A DNA stretch of 64,000 bases from an uncultured Arachnia sp. GTDB lineage: Bacteria; Actinomycetota; Actinomycetes; Propionibacteriales; Propionibacteriaceae. A program made the position numbers and the translations under genes. Location of the stretch: the NCBI GenBank assembly GCA_947499145.1, contig CANMNB010000004.1:310001-374000 (forward strand). Direction: 5' to 3'. The notes below the pieces were generated by a model. The model did not search any database, had not been told where the DNA came from, and saw only the letters and a list, made by a program, of their open reading frames with translations. Every line of letters begins with the position of its first letter. Position 1 is the first letter of the stretch. Positions 8,659 to 16,732 of the stretch are shown here, piece by piece.

Positions 8659-9237
8659 ATGAAGCTGGTGGAACGGGTGGCCGCGCGCCTGGCGCACGGA
8701 GTGCGGGGGTGGGTGGCCATGGGGGCAGTGGTGCTGTTCGCGTTGTTCACCGCGGTGGTGCTGCCTGCCCAGGCTGAGGCCGCGGCTTTCTACACGGTCC
8801 GCTACGGCGCTCCGGACACATCCGTGTGGTATTTTCCGGAGGACCTGTACGCAGCGGCCGAGGCGTGGGGACGAGACGGTCGAGCCGCCTATGTCCACGC
8901 GCGCGTGACGTTCGATGTCATCTGGCCGCTGGTGTACGGGGCGTTCCTGCTGACGGCGCTCGCCTGGGTCTGGGCGCGAGGGGCAGCGTCTGGGAGTCGG
9001 TGGCGCGGGGTAGCCCTGCTGCCGGTCGTCGCGGTGGCGCTGGACTACGCCGAGAACACTTGCACCGCGACGGTGATGGCACGCTATCCGGCCCGGACAC
9101 CGGTGCTGGCGGAGCTGGCGCCGTTCTTCACCGCCGGTAAGTGGCTCGCACTGTCGGCCAGCTTCGTGTTGCTGGCGATCGGCGTGATCGTCGCCCTCGC
9201 GGCGCGGTGGCGCCCACGCAGTCCGCGCCCGGGCTGA
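8659..9237 (+). CDS. Four-helix membrane protein of unknown function
   Basis: 192 aa starting at the ATG at 8659 behind GACGAGG. Helix 1 (about residues 17-37) is followed by an extracytoplasmic segment with aromatic residues and D-T-S-V-W-Y-F-P-E-D; three further helices follow. Residues D-Y-A-E-N-T-C in the loop after helix 3 look conserved-type but I do not recognise the family. It stands alone between decayed toxin-antitoxin genes and an NTF2-like gene. Confidence 0.7.
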   Translation: MKLVERVAARLAHGVRGWVAMGAVVLFALFTAVVLPAQAEAAAFYTVRYGAPDTSVWYFPEDLYAAAEAWGRDGRAAYVHARVTFDVIWPLVYGAFLLTALAWVWARGAASGSRWRGVALLPVVAVALDYAENTCTATVMARYPARTPVLAELAPFFTAGKWLALSASFVLLAIGVIVALAARWRPRSPRPG

Positions 9238-9435
9238 GGCGGTCAGACTCCAGTCGCTTCTGCTCCCAGCACCGAGGCGGCGGCGCGGCTAGTCAGCTCA
9301 AAGGCGCACATCCGGACATTCCGCTGGCCGCGCTCGCTGTCGTGATGGAGGTCTGACGCCCTCAGATGCCTGGGCGGACGGATCATCAAACCGCTGCCTT
9401 TGGGCGCCCGTCACGACACTGGGCGATAATGAGGC

Positions 9436-9831
9436 GTGGAGCAGCCCTCGTCTGTCGTAGCCCGCTGGTTGGCCGCCGGTGACTTAGGGGATGTCGAAGC
9501 CTTCGATGGACTCTTGCACCGTGATGTCGTGGTCCATGCCCCTCGGGGCCTCTCGACCGCGGACCTCGAATCAGAGAAGCAGGTGTGGCGCGACGCCGCA
9601 GCCATGCCCGACCTTCGCCACGAAGTTCAGGAAGTCGTGACCCAAGGGAACGTGGAAGTGGCGCGTGTCATCGTCACCGGGACACTGGTCCACGACTTTG
9701 GCGGCGTCTCAGGCAGCGGCCGATCTTTCCGGATGGATCAGGCGGTCATCTGCCACCTTGAGGGCGGCAAGATTGCCGAGGCCTGGGAGATCGCCGATGT
9801 CGCCTCCTTGATCGACCAGGTGCGTTCCTGA
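9436..9831 (+). CDS. SnoaL/NTF2-like protein
   Basis: 131 aa with the layout of the SnoaL-like polyketide cyclase/ester cyclase family: an N-terminal helix V-V-A-R-W-L-A-A-G-D, D-G-L-L-H-R-D-V-V-V-H-A-P, a middle strand with R-V-I-V-T-G-T-L, and the closing strand G-K-I-A-E-A-W-E-I-A-D. These are cone-shaped alpha+beta folds that bind small hydrophobic ligands; most members have no assigned reaction. Start is GTG at 9436. Confidence 0.75.
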   Translation: MEQPSSVVARWLAAGDLGDVEAFDGLLHRDVVVHAPRGLSTADLESEKQVWRDAAAMPDLRHEVQEVVTQGNVEVARVIVTGTLVHDFGGVSGSGRSFRMDQAVICHLEGGKIAEAWEIADVASLIDQVRS

Positions 9832-9928
9832 CTGCGCGGCACCGCCCTCCTGCCGCGCCCGATGTTAACGTTCGGCTGCTCGGCGCGACCTCTGCCGCAT
9901 GGTGTGATCAGGGCGAACTCCGGGTTCA

Positions 9929-10243
9929 TCAATCGAGCAGCGGCATGTCGAGGTCGTAGGCCAGGACGACCGCCCGGGCGAGCTCGGCCTCTTGAGCGTA
10001 GGTCAGGAACCCGACGGTCCGGCCGAGCAGCTTGCTCGGAACGGTCAAGACGTTGTCGAGGGAGATCGCGCCGTCGTGGTCAAGGCCGTTGGCAGGTCCG
10101 ACCGGAACCTCGCTGGAGAGACCCTTGATGGTGGAGGTGATCGGCGCGATCGTGACTTTCGACATGGCCGCCCGTGCGGCCTCGCGGGTCAGCACCACTG
10201 CCGGTCGTGTCTTGTCGAGCCGCACCAGGCAAATCTCGCGCAT
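9929..10243 (-). CDS. mazF: MazF/PemK-family endoribonuclease toxin
   Basis: 104 aa beginning M-R-E-I-C-L-V-R-L-D-K-T-R-P-A-V-V-L-T-R, the first strands of the PemK/MazF barrel. The catalytic-site elements are visible: the Arg-Pro pair in the first loop, V-T-I-A-P-I-T-S-T-I in the central strand with a conserved Thr, and the G-L-x-H-D-G-A-I-S-L-D-N segment. MazF cleaves mRNA at short sequences. It follows its antitoxin by 4 bp on the same strand, the canonical order, and both genes look intact. Confidence 0.88.
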   Translation of the reverse strand: MREICLVRLDKTRPAVVLTREAARAAMSKVTIAPITSTIKGLSSEVPVGPANGLDHDGAISLDNVLTVPSKLLGRTVGFLTYAQEAELARAVVLAYDLDMPLLD

Positions 10244-10247
10244 AGGT

Positions 10248-10481
10248 TCAGACCTCAACGGTCGCGTGTGCGACGGACCAGTCGACCAGCTCGTCGAGTT
10301 CGTTAGCGGTGCCCCGCTCGCGCAGGATGGCGGCGTCCTGCGCGGCAACTTGCCGGCGCATCTCGCGCTCGACGGCACGCGCCACCAGCGCTGCTCGGCT
10401 CGGAGCGCTGCCGGCGGCCACGGACTTGTCCAGGAACGCCACCATGTCGTCGGGAAGCCGGATCGCGATCTGCACAGTCAT
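10248..10481 (-). CDS. Ribbon-helix-helix antitoxin of the MazF pair
   Basis: 77 aa from the ATG at 10481 (an in-frame ATG at 10493 is an alternative). The N-terminus M-T-V-Q-I-A-I-R-L-P-D-D is the DNA-binding beta-strand of a RHH protein, followed by two helices; the acidic, less ordered C-terminus (E-L-D-E-L-V-D-W) is the part expected to wrap the toxin. Upstream, GATCAGTG occurs twice in opposite contexts around 10486-10545 and may be the autoregulatory site. Confidence 0.85.
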   Translation of the reverse strand: MTVQIAIRLPDDMVAFLDKSVAAGSAPSRAALVARAVEREMRRQVAAQDAAILRERGTANELDELVDWSVAHATVEV

Positions 10482-10637
10482 ACCACTGATCATACCACCC
10501 CGGTTCCCATTCCGGGATGCTCGCTGATGCGGGATGATCAGTGACAGTTTGGCCTTGTGATCTCGGGCGGATCCATCGTTATCGGCGCCCATGAGGGGCT
10601 CTGTGGGTCTTCTTTCGTCCCTGTCTTTTGGTGTGGT

Positions 10638-10837
10638 TCATCGCTTGGGCAGGAGGTTGGTGCGTTGGAGCAATCTGTCGACGTCGTTGGTGGCACGTCG
10701 TACCTTTTCTCCGCGAACGGCGAGTGCGTCGCCGATGGTCGCGCCTGGGGCGAGGACGGAATACTCCTGGGGAGCGCGGCCGATGCTGGGAGTAGGTCGT
10801 CTTGGGGTTCACGCCACCAGTTGGTTGGTTGGGACAT
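10638..10837 (-). pseudogene. Short frameshifted ORF of unknown origin
   Basis: From the ATG at 10837 (M-S-Q-P-T-N-W-W-R-E-P-Q-D-D-L-L-P) the frame loses coding character after about 17 codons. A coherent stretch (Q-E-Y-S-V-L-A-P-G-A-T-I-G-D-A, then K-V-R-R-A-T-N-D-V-D-R-L-L-Q-R) continues one frame over to the TGA at 10640-10638. Together they read as one roughly 65-aa protein with a single-base lesion. I do not recognise it. It lies just outside the left end of the integrated element. Confidence 0.4.
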
Positions 10838-10937
10838 GGGAGAACCTCTGCTCGTGTTGCGTGGTTCCCCTTGGGGCACGTGGGGGGCACGAGGCCCCTC
10901 GTGATGCTGTCCAAATCGAGTGGCCTACGGTAAACGG

Positions 10938-10960
10938 TGGTCGGGGCGACAGGACTCGAA
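10938..10960. repeat. Left attachment site (copy of tRNA-Pro 3' end)
   Basis: A 23-bp sequence identical to 30772-30794, in the same orientation. Identity stops at the base after 10960, where the true tRNA gene continues into its variable and anticodon arms. A lone tRNA 3' fragment next to an integrase is the usual sign of integration into a tRNA gene. Confidence 0.9.
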
Positions 10961-11079
10961 GACGATTCAGGGCCCTACTGTGCCGCTGGCTTGACTACGT
11001 GTAATGTAGGTTTGGCTAGGCGTTTTACCTGGTCTGAGCTGCGTCACGGGAGCTCAGTAAACGACACTGTTTGCCATCC

Positions 11080-11104
11080 GCTATTGCACGTTTATTGCAC
11101 GACG
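11080..11104. promoter_or_regulatory. Integrase arm-type binding site, left
   Basis: Contains two tandem TATTGCACG units separated by two bases. The same arrangement, differing only in the two spacer bases, recurs at 30703-30725 beside the other attachment site. Short repeats shared by the two ends of an element and absent from the core are typical arm-type sites of tyrosine integrases. It also overlaps the likely int promoter region. Confidence 0.7.
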
Positions 11105-11124
11105 TGGCAACAGGAGGGAGGATT

Positions 11125-12252
11125 GTGGTCCGAAACAGCACGTCTCCGAGCCAGCCGCGTCGACGGCGTCGTGGCTTCGGAGCGATCCGCCGGCTTCCCT
11201 CCAAACGATACCAAGCCAGCTTTCTCAGCCCCGATGGTGAGCGGATCGTCGCGCCGACGACCTTCGAGGTGAAGATGGATGCCGAGGCCTGGTTGGCCAT
11301 CAACAGCGCTGCGATCACGGAGGGGCGGTGGAGGAAGCCTGTGGTTGCTTCACCGGCGGACATCACCTTCCAGGAGTACGCGGATGACTGGCTCCGCCGG
11401 CGTGAGTTGAAGCCGCGGACCCGTGCGGAGTACGAGCGGTTGTTGGCGCTCTTGATGGCAGGATTCGCTGCCAAGCGGATTGATGCGATCACCCCGGACG
11501 TCGTGCGTCGGTGGTACGAGTCGCTCGACCCGACACGACCCACTCGCCGCGCTCATCAGTACGATCTTCTTCGCACGATCATGGGCACGGCCGTCGATGA
11601 AGAGATCATCGACGCCAGCCCTTGCCGTATCCGCGGGGCTGGGAAGGCGAAGCGTGCTCGACAGATCCGGCCCGCCAGCTTGACTGATCTCAAGGTGATG
11701 ACGGAGGCGCTGCCCGAACAGTGGCGCCTGCTCCTGCAACTCGCCTCCTGGTGCGCCTTGCGATTCGGCGAACTCACCGAGCTGCGCCGCATGGATGTCG
11801 ATCTGGATAATGGGGTGCTTCGCATCTCTCGGGGCGTTACGTGGGTACACGGCGAGCCCATCATCGGCGATCCAAAGTCCCCGGCTGGTGTCCGCGACGT
11901 TTCCATCCCTCCGCATCTGGTGCCACACGTGGAGGCCCATCTCGCCCGTTTCGTCGGGCCCCGCCGCGATGCCCTGGTCTTCACTGCCGTAGGGGGACCC
12001 GGGCACTTGAACCACGGCACCTTCTACAAAGCATTTCGCCACGCCCGCGCTGAGGCGGGACGAGAGGATCTGCGCCTCCACGACATGCGTCACACGGGGG
12101 CCGTGATGGCCGCCCAGGCCGGTGCCACCACCAGGGAACTCATGGATCGGCTGGGGCATACGACGTCAGAGATGGCCATGCGGTATCAACACGTCGCCGA
12201 AGGACGACAGGCCGAGATCGCGCGGCGCTTGTCGGCGATGGCGGGGGAGTAG
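11125..12252 (+). CDS. int: Tyrosine-type site-specific integrase
   Basis: 375 aa from the GTG at 11125, preceded by AGGAGG (11112-11117); an upstream in-frame start is less likely. An N-terminal basic segment is followed by a SAM-like core-binding domain (I-T-F-Q-E-Y-A-D-D-W-L, R-T-R-A-E-Y-E-R-L-L) and the catalytic domain. Catalytic residues: Arg at about 213 (W-C-A-L-R-F-G-E-L), H-D-M-R at about 318-321, L-G-H-T and the nucleophile Tyr at about 354 (M-R-Y-Q-H-V). It catalyses integration into the tRNA-Pro 3' end 165 bp away. The gene appears intact. Confidence 0.93.
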   Translation: MVRNSTSPSQPRRRRRGFGAIRRLPSKRYQASFLSPDGERIVAPTTFEVKMDAEAWLAINSAAITEGRWRKPVVASPADITFQEYADDWLRRRELKPRTRAEYERLLALLMAGFAAKRIDAITPDVVRRWYESLDPTRPTRRAHQYDLLRTIMGTAVDEEIIDASPCRIRGAGKAKRARQIRPASLTDLKVMTEALPEQWRLLLQLASWCALRFGELTELRRMDVDLDNGVLRISRGVTWVHGEPIIGDPKSPAGVRDVSIPPHLVPHVEAHLARFVGPRRDALVFTAVGGPGHLNHGTFYKAFRHARAEAGREDLRLHDMRHTGAVMAAQAGATTRELMDRLGHTTSEMAMRYQHVAEGRQAEIARRLSAMAGE

Positions 12253-12335
12253 CGACCTCGGGTGGACGGGGTCGTGCGGCCTGAGAGACGAGCGCTCATG
12301 CCGATGAGCGACCTCACGGTCATGCCCAGAGTCGT
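12246..12335 (+). repeat. Dispersed imperfect repeat, copy B
   Basis: Starts at the integrase stop codon. Its first 60 bp match copy A (6114-6175); its last 40 bp (CTCATGCCGATGAGC...GGTCATGCC) match copy C (16553-16640). It contains GAGCGCTC, a short palindrome. No gene is evident in 12253-12445. Confidence 0.5.
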
Positions 12336-12445
12336 ATGTCTTCGGTGTCCGTCGTGTCCGGGTTACCCGGTACCCCCGATCCTCCGCCTTTCCACGACAC
12401 GCAGGCGCTGACAGGACCCGCCCGTCGTGATTCAATACATCTGAA

Positions 12446-12459
12446 CACCTGATCAGGTG
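12446..12459. promoter_or_regulatory. Palindromic operator before the ArsR-CDF operon
   Basis: CACCTGATCAGGTG is a perfect 14-bp palindrome ending one base before the AAGGAG ribosome-binding site of the ArsR-family gene. ArsR/SmtB repressors bind imperfect palindromes at this position, so autorepression relieved by metal is expected. Confidence 0.65.
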
Positions 12460-12471
12460 AAGGAGTATTGG

Positions 12472-12864
12472 ATGGAGCAGGTTGTGGGGCTCGACGGGTG
12501 TGCCATCACGTGCGTCCACCCCGACCGGGTGCGGATGGTGCGGGAGGCCGCCCCCCGCGAGGAGGCGCTGACACGCGTGAACGGGCTGTTCAAGCTGCTG
12601 GGTGATCCGACGCGGTCCCGATTGCTGTATGCCCTGCTGGAGGCCGGCGAGATGTGCGTGTGTGACCTCGCGGCGGCGACGGACACCGCGGAGGCCACGG
12701 TGTCGCAGGCGTTGCGCCTGTTGCGTACCGCTGGCGTGGTCGCCGGACGCCGGGAGGGCCGCAACGTGTTCTACCGACTGTCGGACGCGCACGTCCGGAT
12801 GTTGCTGGACGTGACGCGGGAGCATGCGCTGCACGAGGCGGACGGGGCGGGGGTGCTCGGATGA
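12472..12864 (+). CDS. ArsR/SmtB-family metal-sensing repressor
   Basis: 130 aa from the ATG at 12472. The winged HTH includes L-L-G-D-P-T-R-S-R-L-L and T-V-S-Q-A-L-R-L-L. Likely metal ligands are C62 and C64 in the E-M-C-V-C-D-L-A motif of the recognition-helix region, with C10 and C14 in the N-terminal extension, the CadC-like pattern for Cd/Pb/Zn; D/H residues in the last helix could form an alpha5 site. The stop overlaps the CDF start (ATGA at 12861), so it controls that exporter. Confidence 0.87.
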   Translation: MEQVVGLDGCAITCVHPDRVRMVREAAPREEALTRVNGLFKLLGDPTRSRLLYALLEAGEMCVCDLAAATDTAEATVSQALRLLRTAGVVAGRREGRNVFYRLSDAHVRMLLDVTREHALHEADGAGVLG

Positions 12865-13775
12865 GCGGGGGACACGCCCACGGGCACGGGGCCGCACTCT
12901 CGGCGTCCGGCCGGCACCGGTGGCGGCTGGCGGTCACGTTCGGGCTGACTGCGACCTTCTTCGTGGTGGAATTGGGCGCCGGCGTGATCAGCGGGTCACT
13001 GGCCCTGATCAGCGATGCCGGGCACATGGCGGCCGACGTGGTCACCCTCGGCGCCGCGCTGGTTGCCACGCGCCTGGCCGCGATGCCCGACGCGACGGGA
13101 CGGCGCACCTACGGCCGGTACCGGGCCGAGGTGTTCGCATCCGGACTGGCCGTGCTGATGATGCTGGGCGTGGCGGTGTACATCGTGGTGGAGGCGGTTC
13201 GTCGCCTGGGCCAGCCGGTCGAGCCGACCTCTGGAGTGATGCTCGTGGTGGGCGTGGTCGGGCTGGCGATCAACGCCGTCGGCATCATCCTGTTGCGCAC
13301 CGGTGCCGGGGAGAGCCTGAACGTGAAGGGCGCTTACTTGGAGGTGATGGCGGACGCGGTCGGTTCGGTCGGTGTGATCGTGGCCGGCCTGTTGGTGTTG
13401 TGGACCGGTCAGTCCTTCTGGGACACGGTCATCGCCCTGGCCATCGCCGTGTTCGTGGCGGTTCGAGCCTTAATGCTGGGCCGCGAGGTCCTCGCGGTCC
13501 TGGGGCAGCATGCGCCCGCCGGTATGGAGCCTCAGGAAATCATCGCCGCCCTCGCCGACGTGGAAGGGGTCGCCGACGTCCACGACCTGCACGTGTGGCA
13601 GTTGACCTCCGGCATGGACGTGGCCACGGCACACCTGGTCGCGGCCGACGAACAGCCCGAGCAGGCGGTGCTCGCCGCTGCCAGCGCCGTGCTGCGTGAG
13701 CAGTTCAACATCGAACACGCGACGCTGCAGGTCGAGTCCGCCTCGGGGCATGGCTGTCAGGGCGCTGACTGGTGA
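12861..13775 (+). CDS. Cation diffusion facilitator (Zn/Cd/Co efflux)
   Basis: 304 aa, CzcD-like. A short His-rich N-terminus (G-H-A-H-G-H-G) precedes six TM helices and a C-terminal cytoplasmic domain with the conserved D-V-H-D-L-H-V-W. The transport site in TM2 is H55-x3-D59. In TM5 the usual His of the second H-x3-D is replaced by E161 (E161-x3-D165), which may shift metal preference away from pure Zn. Located in the inner membrane, it exchanges metal for protons. It is the second gene of the ArsR operon and intact. Confidence 0.9.
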   Translation: MSGGHAHGHGAALSASGRHRWRLAVTFGLTATFFVVELGAGVISGSLALISDAGHMAADVVTLGAALVATRLAAMPDATGRRTYGRYRAEVFASGLAVLMMLGVAVYIVVEAVRRLGQPVEPTSGVMLVVGVVGLAINAVGIILLRTGAGESLNVKGAYLEVMADAVGSVGVIVAGLLVLWTGQSFWDTVIALAIAVFVAVRALMLGREVLAVLGQHAPAGMEPQEIIAALADVEGVADVHDLHVWQLTSGMDVATAHLVAADEQPEQAVLAAASAVLREQFNIEHATLQVESASGHGCQGADW

Positions 13776-13875
13776 GCCCACCCGACCGCGGTGCATCAGA
13801 AGAGGCACACGCCCTGCTGGGCGCCTGCGTGAGCAGGGCCCAGCGGGCGCGTGTGTCGGTGCGTGCCGGCGCCCG

Positions 13876-15858
13876 TCAGGCGGTGACGACAGCGTTGTTG
13901 TCGGCAGCCTGCGCGGAGCCGCTCTGATCGAGCGGGGTGAGTTCGGTGCGCTGGGCCTTGGCGGCCCGGAGTCCGTTGGCGATCACGACCACCTCGGCCA
14001 CTTCGTGGACGAGGACGACCGCGGCCAGTCCCAGTACCCCGGTGATCGCCAGCGGCAGCAGGACGGTGATGATCACCAGCGACAGGACGATGTTCTGGTT
14101 GATGATCCGTCCGCCGCGGCGGGCGTGGGCCAGCGCTTGGGGGATGAGCCGCAGGTCGTGGCCGGTGAAGGCCACGTCGGCGGACTCGATGGCGGCGTCC
14201 GACCCGGTGGCGCCCATCGCGATGCCCACGGTCGCCCCGGCGAGGGCGGGGGTGTCGTTGATGCCGTCGCCGATCATCGCGGTGGGGACCTGGTCGTTGA
14301 GGTCGGCGACGATGCGGGCCTTGTCTTCGGGGCGTAGTGCTGCCCGCACGTCGTCGATGCCGGCGTCGCGTCCCAAAGCTGCTGCTGTCCGGGCGTTGTC
14401 GCCGGTCAGCATGCTCACCCCGACCCCCTGTTCGGCCAAGGTGGAGACGACCTCGGGCACCTCGGGTCGGAGTTCGTCGCGCACGCCGATGACCCCGGCC
14501 GTCACGCCGTCGACGGTGACCAGGACGCAGGTCCGGCCCTCGGCCTCGAGCTGGGCCACGCGGTCGGCGAGCGGGCCGGCATCTATCCAGCGGGGGCTGC
14601 CGACCGCGACGCGGCGCCCCTCGACCGTCCCGACCACACCGTGCCCGGCCGTCTCCTCGACGTGCGCGGCGGCCGGGGCGTCGGGTGTGGCTGCGACGAT
14701 GGCGACCGCCAGCGGATGGGTGGACTGCCGCTCGAGCGCTGCGGCGTAGGACAGCACGTCCGCCTCGCTCCAGCCCTCGGTCGTCACCACCGAGGTGACA
14801 ACGGGTTGGTTGACGGTGAGGGTGCCGGTCTTGTCCATGGCCAGGTGCCGGATCGAGCCGAGTCGTTCGAAGGCGGCGCCGCTCTTGATGATGACGCCGA
14901 ACCTGCTCGCCGCCCCGATCGCCGACACCACCGTGACCGGTACCGAGATGGCCAAGGCGCAAGGACTCGCGGCCACCAGCACCACCAGGGCGCGGGTGAT
15001 CCACAGCTCGGGGTCCCCGAACAGCGAGCCGACCACCCCCACCAGCAGCGCCAGCACCATCACCCCGGGGACGAGCGGACGGGCGATCCGGTCGGCCAGG
15101 CGTGCCCGGTTGCCCTTCTCGGCCTGCGCCTGCTCGACGAGTTCGACGATCGTGGTCAAGGAGTTGTCGGTGCCGGCGGCGGTGGCCTCGACCTCCAGCA
15201 CGCCGGAGGTGTTGATCGAACCGGCCGACACCTGCGCGCCCGCCTCGACCTCGACGGGGATCGACTCACCGGTGATCGCCGAGGTGTCGAGGCTGGACCG
15301 CCCGGACCGCACCACGCCATCGGTGGCGACCCGCTCGCCGGGCCGGACCAACATGAGCTGCCCCACGGTGAGTTCCCGCGCCGGGATGATGGCCGACTCG
15401 CGACCGCGCAGGACGGTGGCGGTCTCCGGCACCAGCTTCAGCAGGGCCCTCAGGCCACCCCGGGCCCTGTCCATCGCTTTGTCCTCAAGCATCTCGGCCA
15501 GCGAGTACAGGAAGGCCAGGGCCGCAGCCTCCTCGACATAGCCCAGGATGACCGCACCCACGGCGCTGATCGTCATCAACAGGCCGATCCCCAGCTTCCG
15601 CTTGCGGAACAGGTTCCTCAGCGCCCCCGGGACGAACGTCGAGGCACCGGCGAGCAGGCCCACCCAGAACAGGACCAGGGCGATCGTCCCGGCAGCCGGC
15701 GCCTCGACCAGCCACTCGACCAAGAACCCCGCGACCAGGAACACCCCGGACAGGACCGGCAGGAGGACCGCCCGATCACGCCACCAAGGGATCTCGACCT
15801 CCTCGTCCGCCTCAACCCCAGCCGTGACTGGAGCCTCGCAACCGCACGCGCTGCTCAC
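13876..15858 (-). CDS. P1B-type heavy-metal ATPase (CtpG/CadA-like)
   Basis: 660 aa. Hallmarks in order: actuator T-G-E-S, the transmembrane S-P-C ion-binding motif near residue 300, phosphorylation motif D-K-T-G-T near 342, S-T-H-P-L-A, M-L-T-G-D-N and G-D-G-I-N-D-T-P-A-L. SPC fits Zn/Cd/Pb or Cu, and the CmtR partner argues for Cd/Pb. There is no N-terminal heavy-metal-associated domain, only C-G-C in the first residues; mycobacterial CtpG is similar. The GTG at 15858 overlaps the stop of the repressor gene. It converges on the CDF gene with about 100 bp between stops. Confidence 0.92.
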   Translation of the reverse strand: MSSACGCEAPVTAGVEADEEVEIPWWRDRAVLLPVLSGVFLVAGFLVEWLVEAPAAGTIALVLFWVGLLAGASTFVPGALRNLFRKRKLGIGLLMTISAVGAVILGYVEEAAALAFLYSLAEMLEDKAMDRARGGLRALLKLVPETATVLRGRESAIIPARELTVGQLMLVRPGERVATDGVVRSGRSSLDTSAITGESIPVEVEAGAQVSAGSINTSGVLEVEATAAGTDNSLTTIVELVEQAQAEKGNRARLADRIARPLVPGVMVLALLVGVVGSLFGDPELWITRALVVLVAASPCALAISVPVTVVSAIGAASRFGVIIKSGAAFERLGSIRHLAMDKTGTLTVNQPVVTSVVTTEGWSEADVLSYAAALERQSTHPLAVAIVAATPDAPAAAHVEETAGHGVVGTVEGRRVAVGSPRWIDAGPLADRVAQLEAEGRTCVLVTVDGVTAGVIGVRDELRPEVPEVVSTLAEQGVGVSMLTGDNARTAAALGRDAGIDDVRAALRPEDKARIVADLNDQVPTAMIGDGINDTPALAGATVGIAMGATGSDAAIESADVAFTGHDLRLIPQALAHARRGGRIINQNIVLSLVIITVLLPLAITGVLGLAAVVLVHEVAEVVVIANGLRAAKAQRTELTPLDQSGSAQAADNNAVVTA

Positions 15859-16226
15859 GCCAAATCCTCCTCGTCATCGCGATGGGACGCGCAACCCGCC
15901 ACCCCGCACGCGGGGTCGATGCAGGGGACTTCCTCGTCCACCGCCAAGGTGACGTCGACCAGCGCCACCAACGCCGCCGCGAGGTGCGGATCGGCGATCT
16001 CGTAGCGCGTCTGGCGCCCCTCCGGCTCGGACACGACGATCCCGCACCCCCGAAGACAGGTCAGGTGGTTGGAAACGTTGGTCCGGGTCAGGTCCAGGTC
16101 ACGCGCCAGTTGCGCCGGATAGCCCGGACCGTCCAGCAGGGACAACAGGATGCGGGAACGCGTGGGATCGGCCATGGCCCGCCCCAACCGATTCATCACA
16201 TCCACACGAGAAGCAATAGTCAGCAT
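15855..16226 (-). CDS. cmtR: CmtR-type Cd/Pb-sensing repressor
   Basis: 123 aa from the ATG at 16226. It matches mycobacterial CmtR throughout: A-D-P-T-R-S-R-I-L, then N-V-S-N-H-L-T-C57-L-R-G-C61-G, and the C-terminal ligand C102 (E-V-P-C-I-D). The three cysteines fall at the same residue numbers as the Cd/Pb ligands of M. tuberculosis CmtR. Two extra cysteines (107, 112) follow in a longer tail. Metal binding releases the operator and induces the downstream ATPase, whose GTG start overlaps this stop. Confidence 0.9.
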   Translation of the reverse strand: MLTIASRVDVMNRLGRAMADPTRSRILLSLLDGPGYPAQLARDLDLTRTNVSNHLTCLRGCGIVVSEPEGRQTRYEIADPHLAAALVALVDVTLAVDEEVPCIDPACGVAGCASHRDDEEDLA

Positions 16227-16256
16227 ATGGTGACCATACAGCAAACGCTGACTATT
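16215..16256. promoter_or_regulatory. Candidate CmtR operator overlapping the cmtR start
   Basis: AATAGTCAGC (16215-16224) and GCTGACTATT (16247-16256) are perfect inverted repeats. Nested between them is TATGGT-G-ACCATA, centred near 16231. The cmtR ATG at 16226 lies inside the structure, so the transcript is probably leaderless or very short-leadered and a bound repressor would block the start. Confidence 0.55.
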
Positions 16257-16500
16257 CGTCCAAGTCGGCTGGAGCTAGCTGCAGGCCTGCTCGGAGGGCA
16301 GGCGGCTTCGTCGGCGCGGGACGCCTGCGCCCGCAGCGTGGTGATGGACTCACGGAGGGCCTGGAGTGCGGCGATCCGTCGGTCGACTTCGGTGAGGCGG
16401 TCGTCGAGCAGGTCGCCGACGCGCTGGCAGGGGGCCACGTCGGCGTCCCGGATCTGGAGGACCTGCCGGATCTCAGCAAGGTCAGTCCGGCCCTGCCGAG
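16220..16500 (-). pseudogene. MerR-family regulator, C-terminal remnant
   Basis: The reverse strand reads R-A-G-L-T-L, then after a one-base frameshift A-E-I-R-Q-V-L-Q-I-R-D-A-D, then V-G-D-L-L-D-D-R-L-T-E-V-D-R-R-I-A-A-L-Q-A-L-R-E-S-I. This is the second half of the MerR DNA-binding domain and the dimerisation coiled coil. The N-terminal helix-turn-helix is gone. It may once have served the neighbouring metal genes. Confidence 0.75.
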
Positions 16501-16552
16501 ATGATCGACTCGCTGCTGGCCGATCCTGGGTTGGAGGGCCATCAGGTGCCGA

Positions 16553-16640
16553 TGAACACTCCGATGGACACCAATGCGAGACGGACCCAACTCCCGCCTC
16601 TCATGGCGCGGGGCGAACATCCGGTCATGCCGCGGATCGC
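16553..16640 (+). repeat. Dispersed imperfect repeat, copy C
   Basis: Contains ATGGACACCAATGCGAGACGG and CTCATGGCGCG...GGTCATGCCG, in the same order as related blocks of copies A (6114) and B (12246), but more diverged. It lies between the MerR remnant and the insertion-sequence fragments. Confidence 0.35.
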
Positions 16641-16732
16641 ACGTCGCAGTGACAATCGCGGTGTCCTCAACGCAGCAGCGTCCTCGTCGCCGTGTACGTC
16701 ATGCGACGGGGGATAAGGACCTAGACTTTGTT

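Noticed and set aside
6114-12335. Treating the repeats at 6114 and 12246 as attachment sites of a separate 6-kb element
   Set aside because: They are imperfect, one lies inside the better-supported tRNA-Pro element, and a third copy exists. Kept as a repeat observation only.
14641-16005. 454-codon forward frame opposite the P1B ATPase
   Set aside because: Low-complexity His/Gln/Gly/Arg composition typical of antisense reading; the ATPase motifs are on the other strand.
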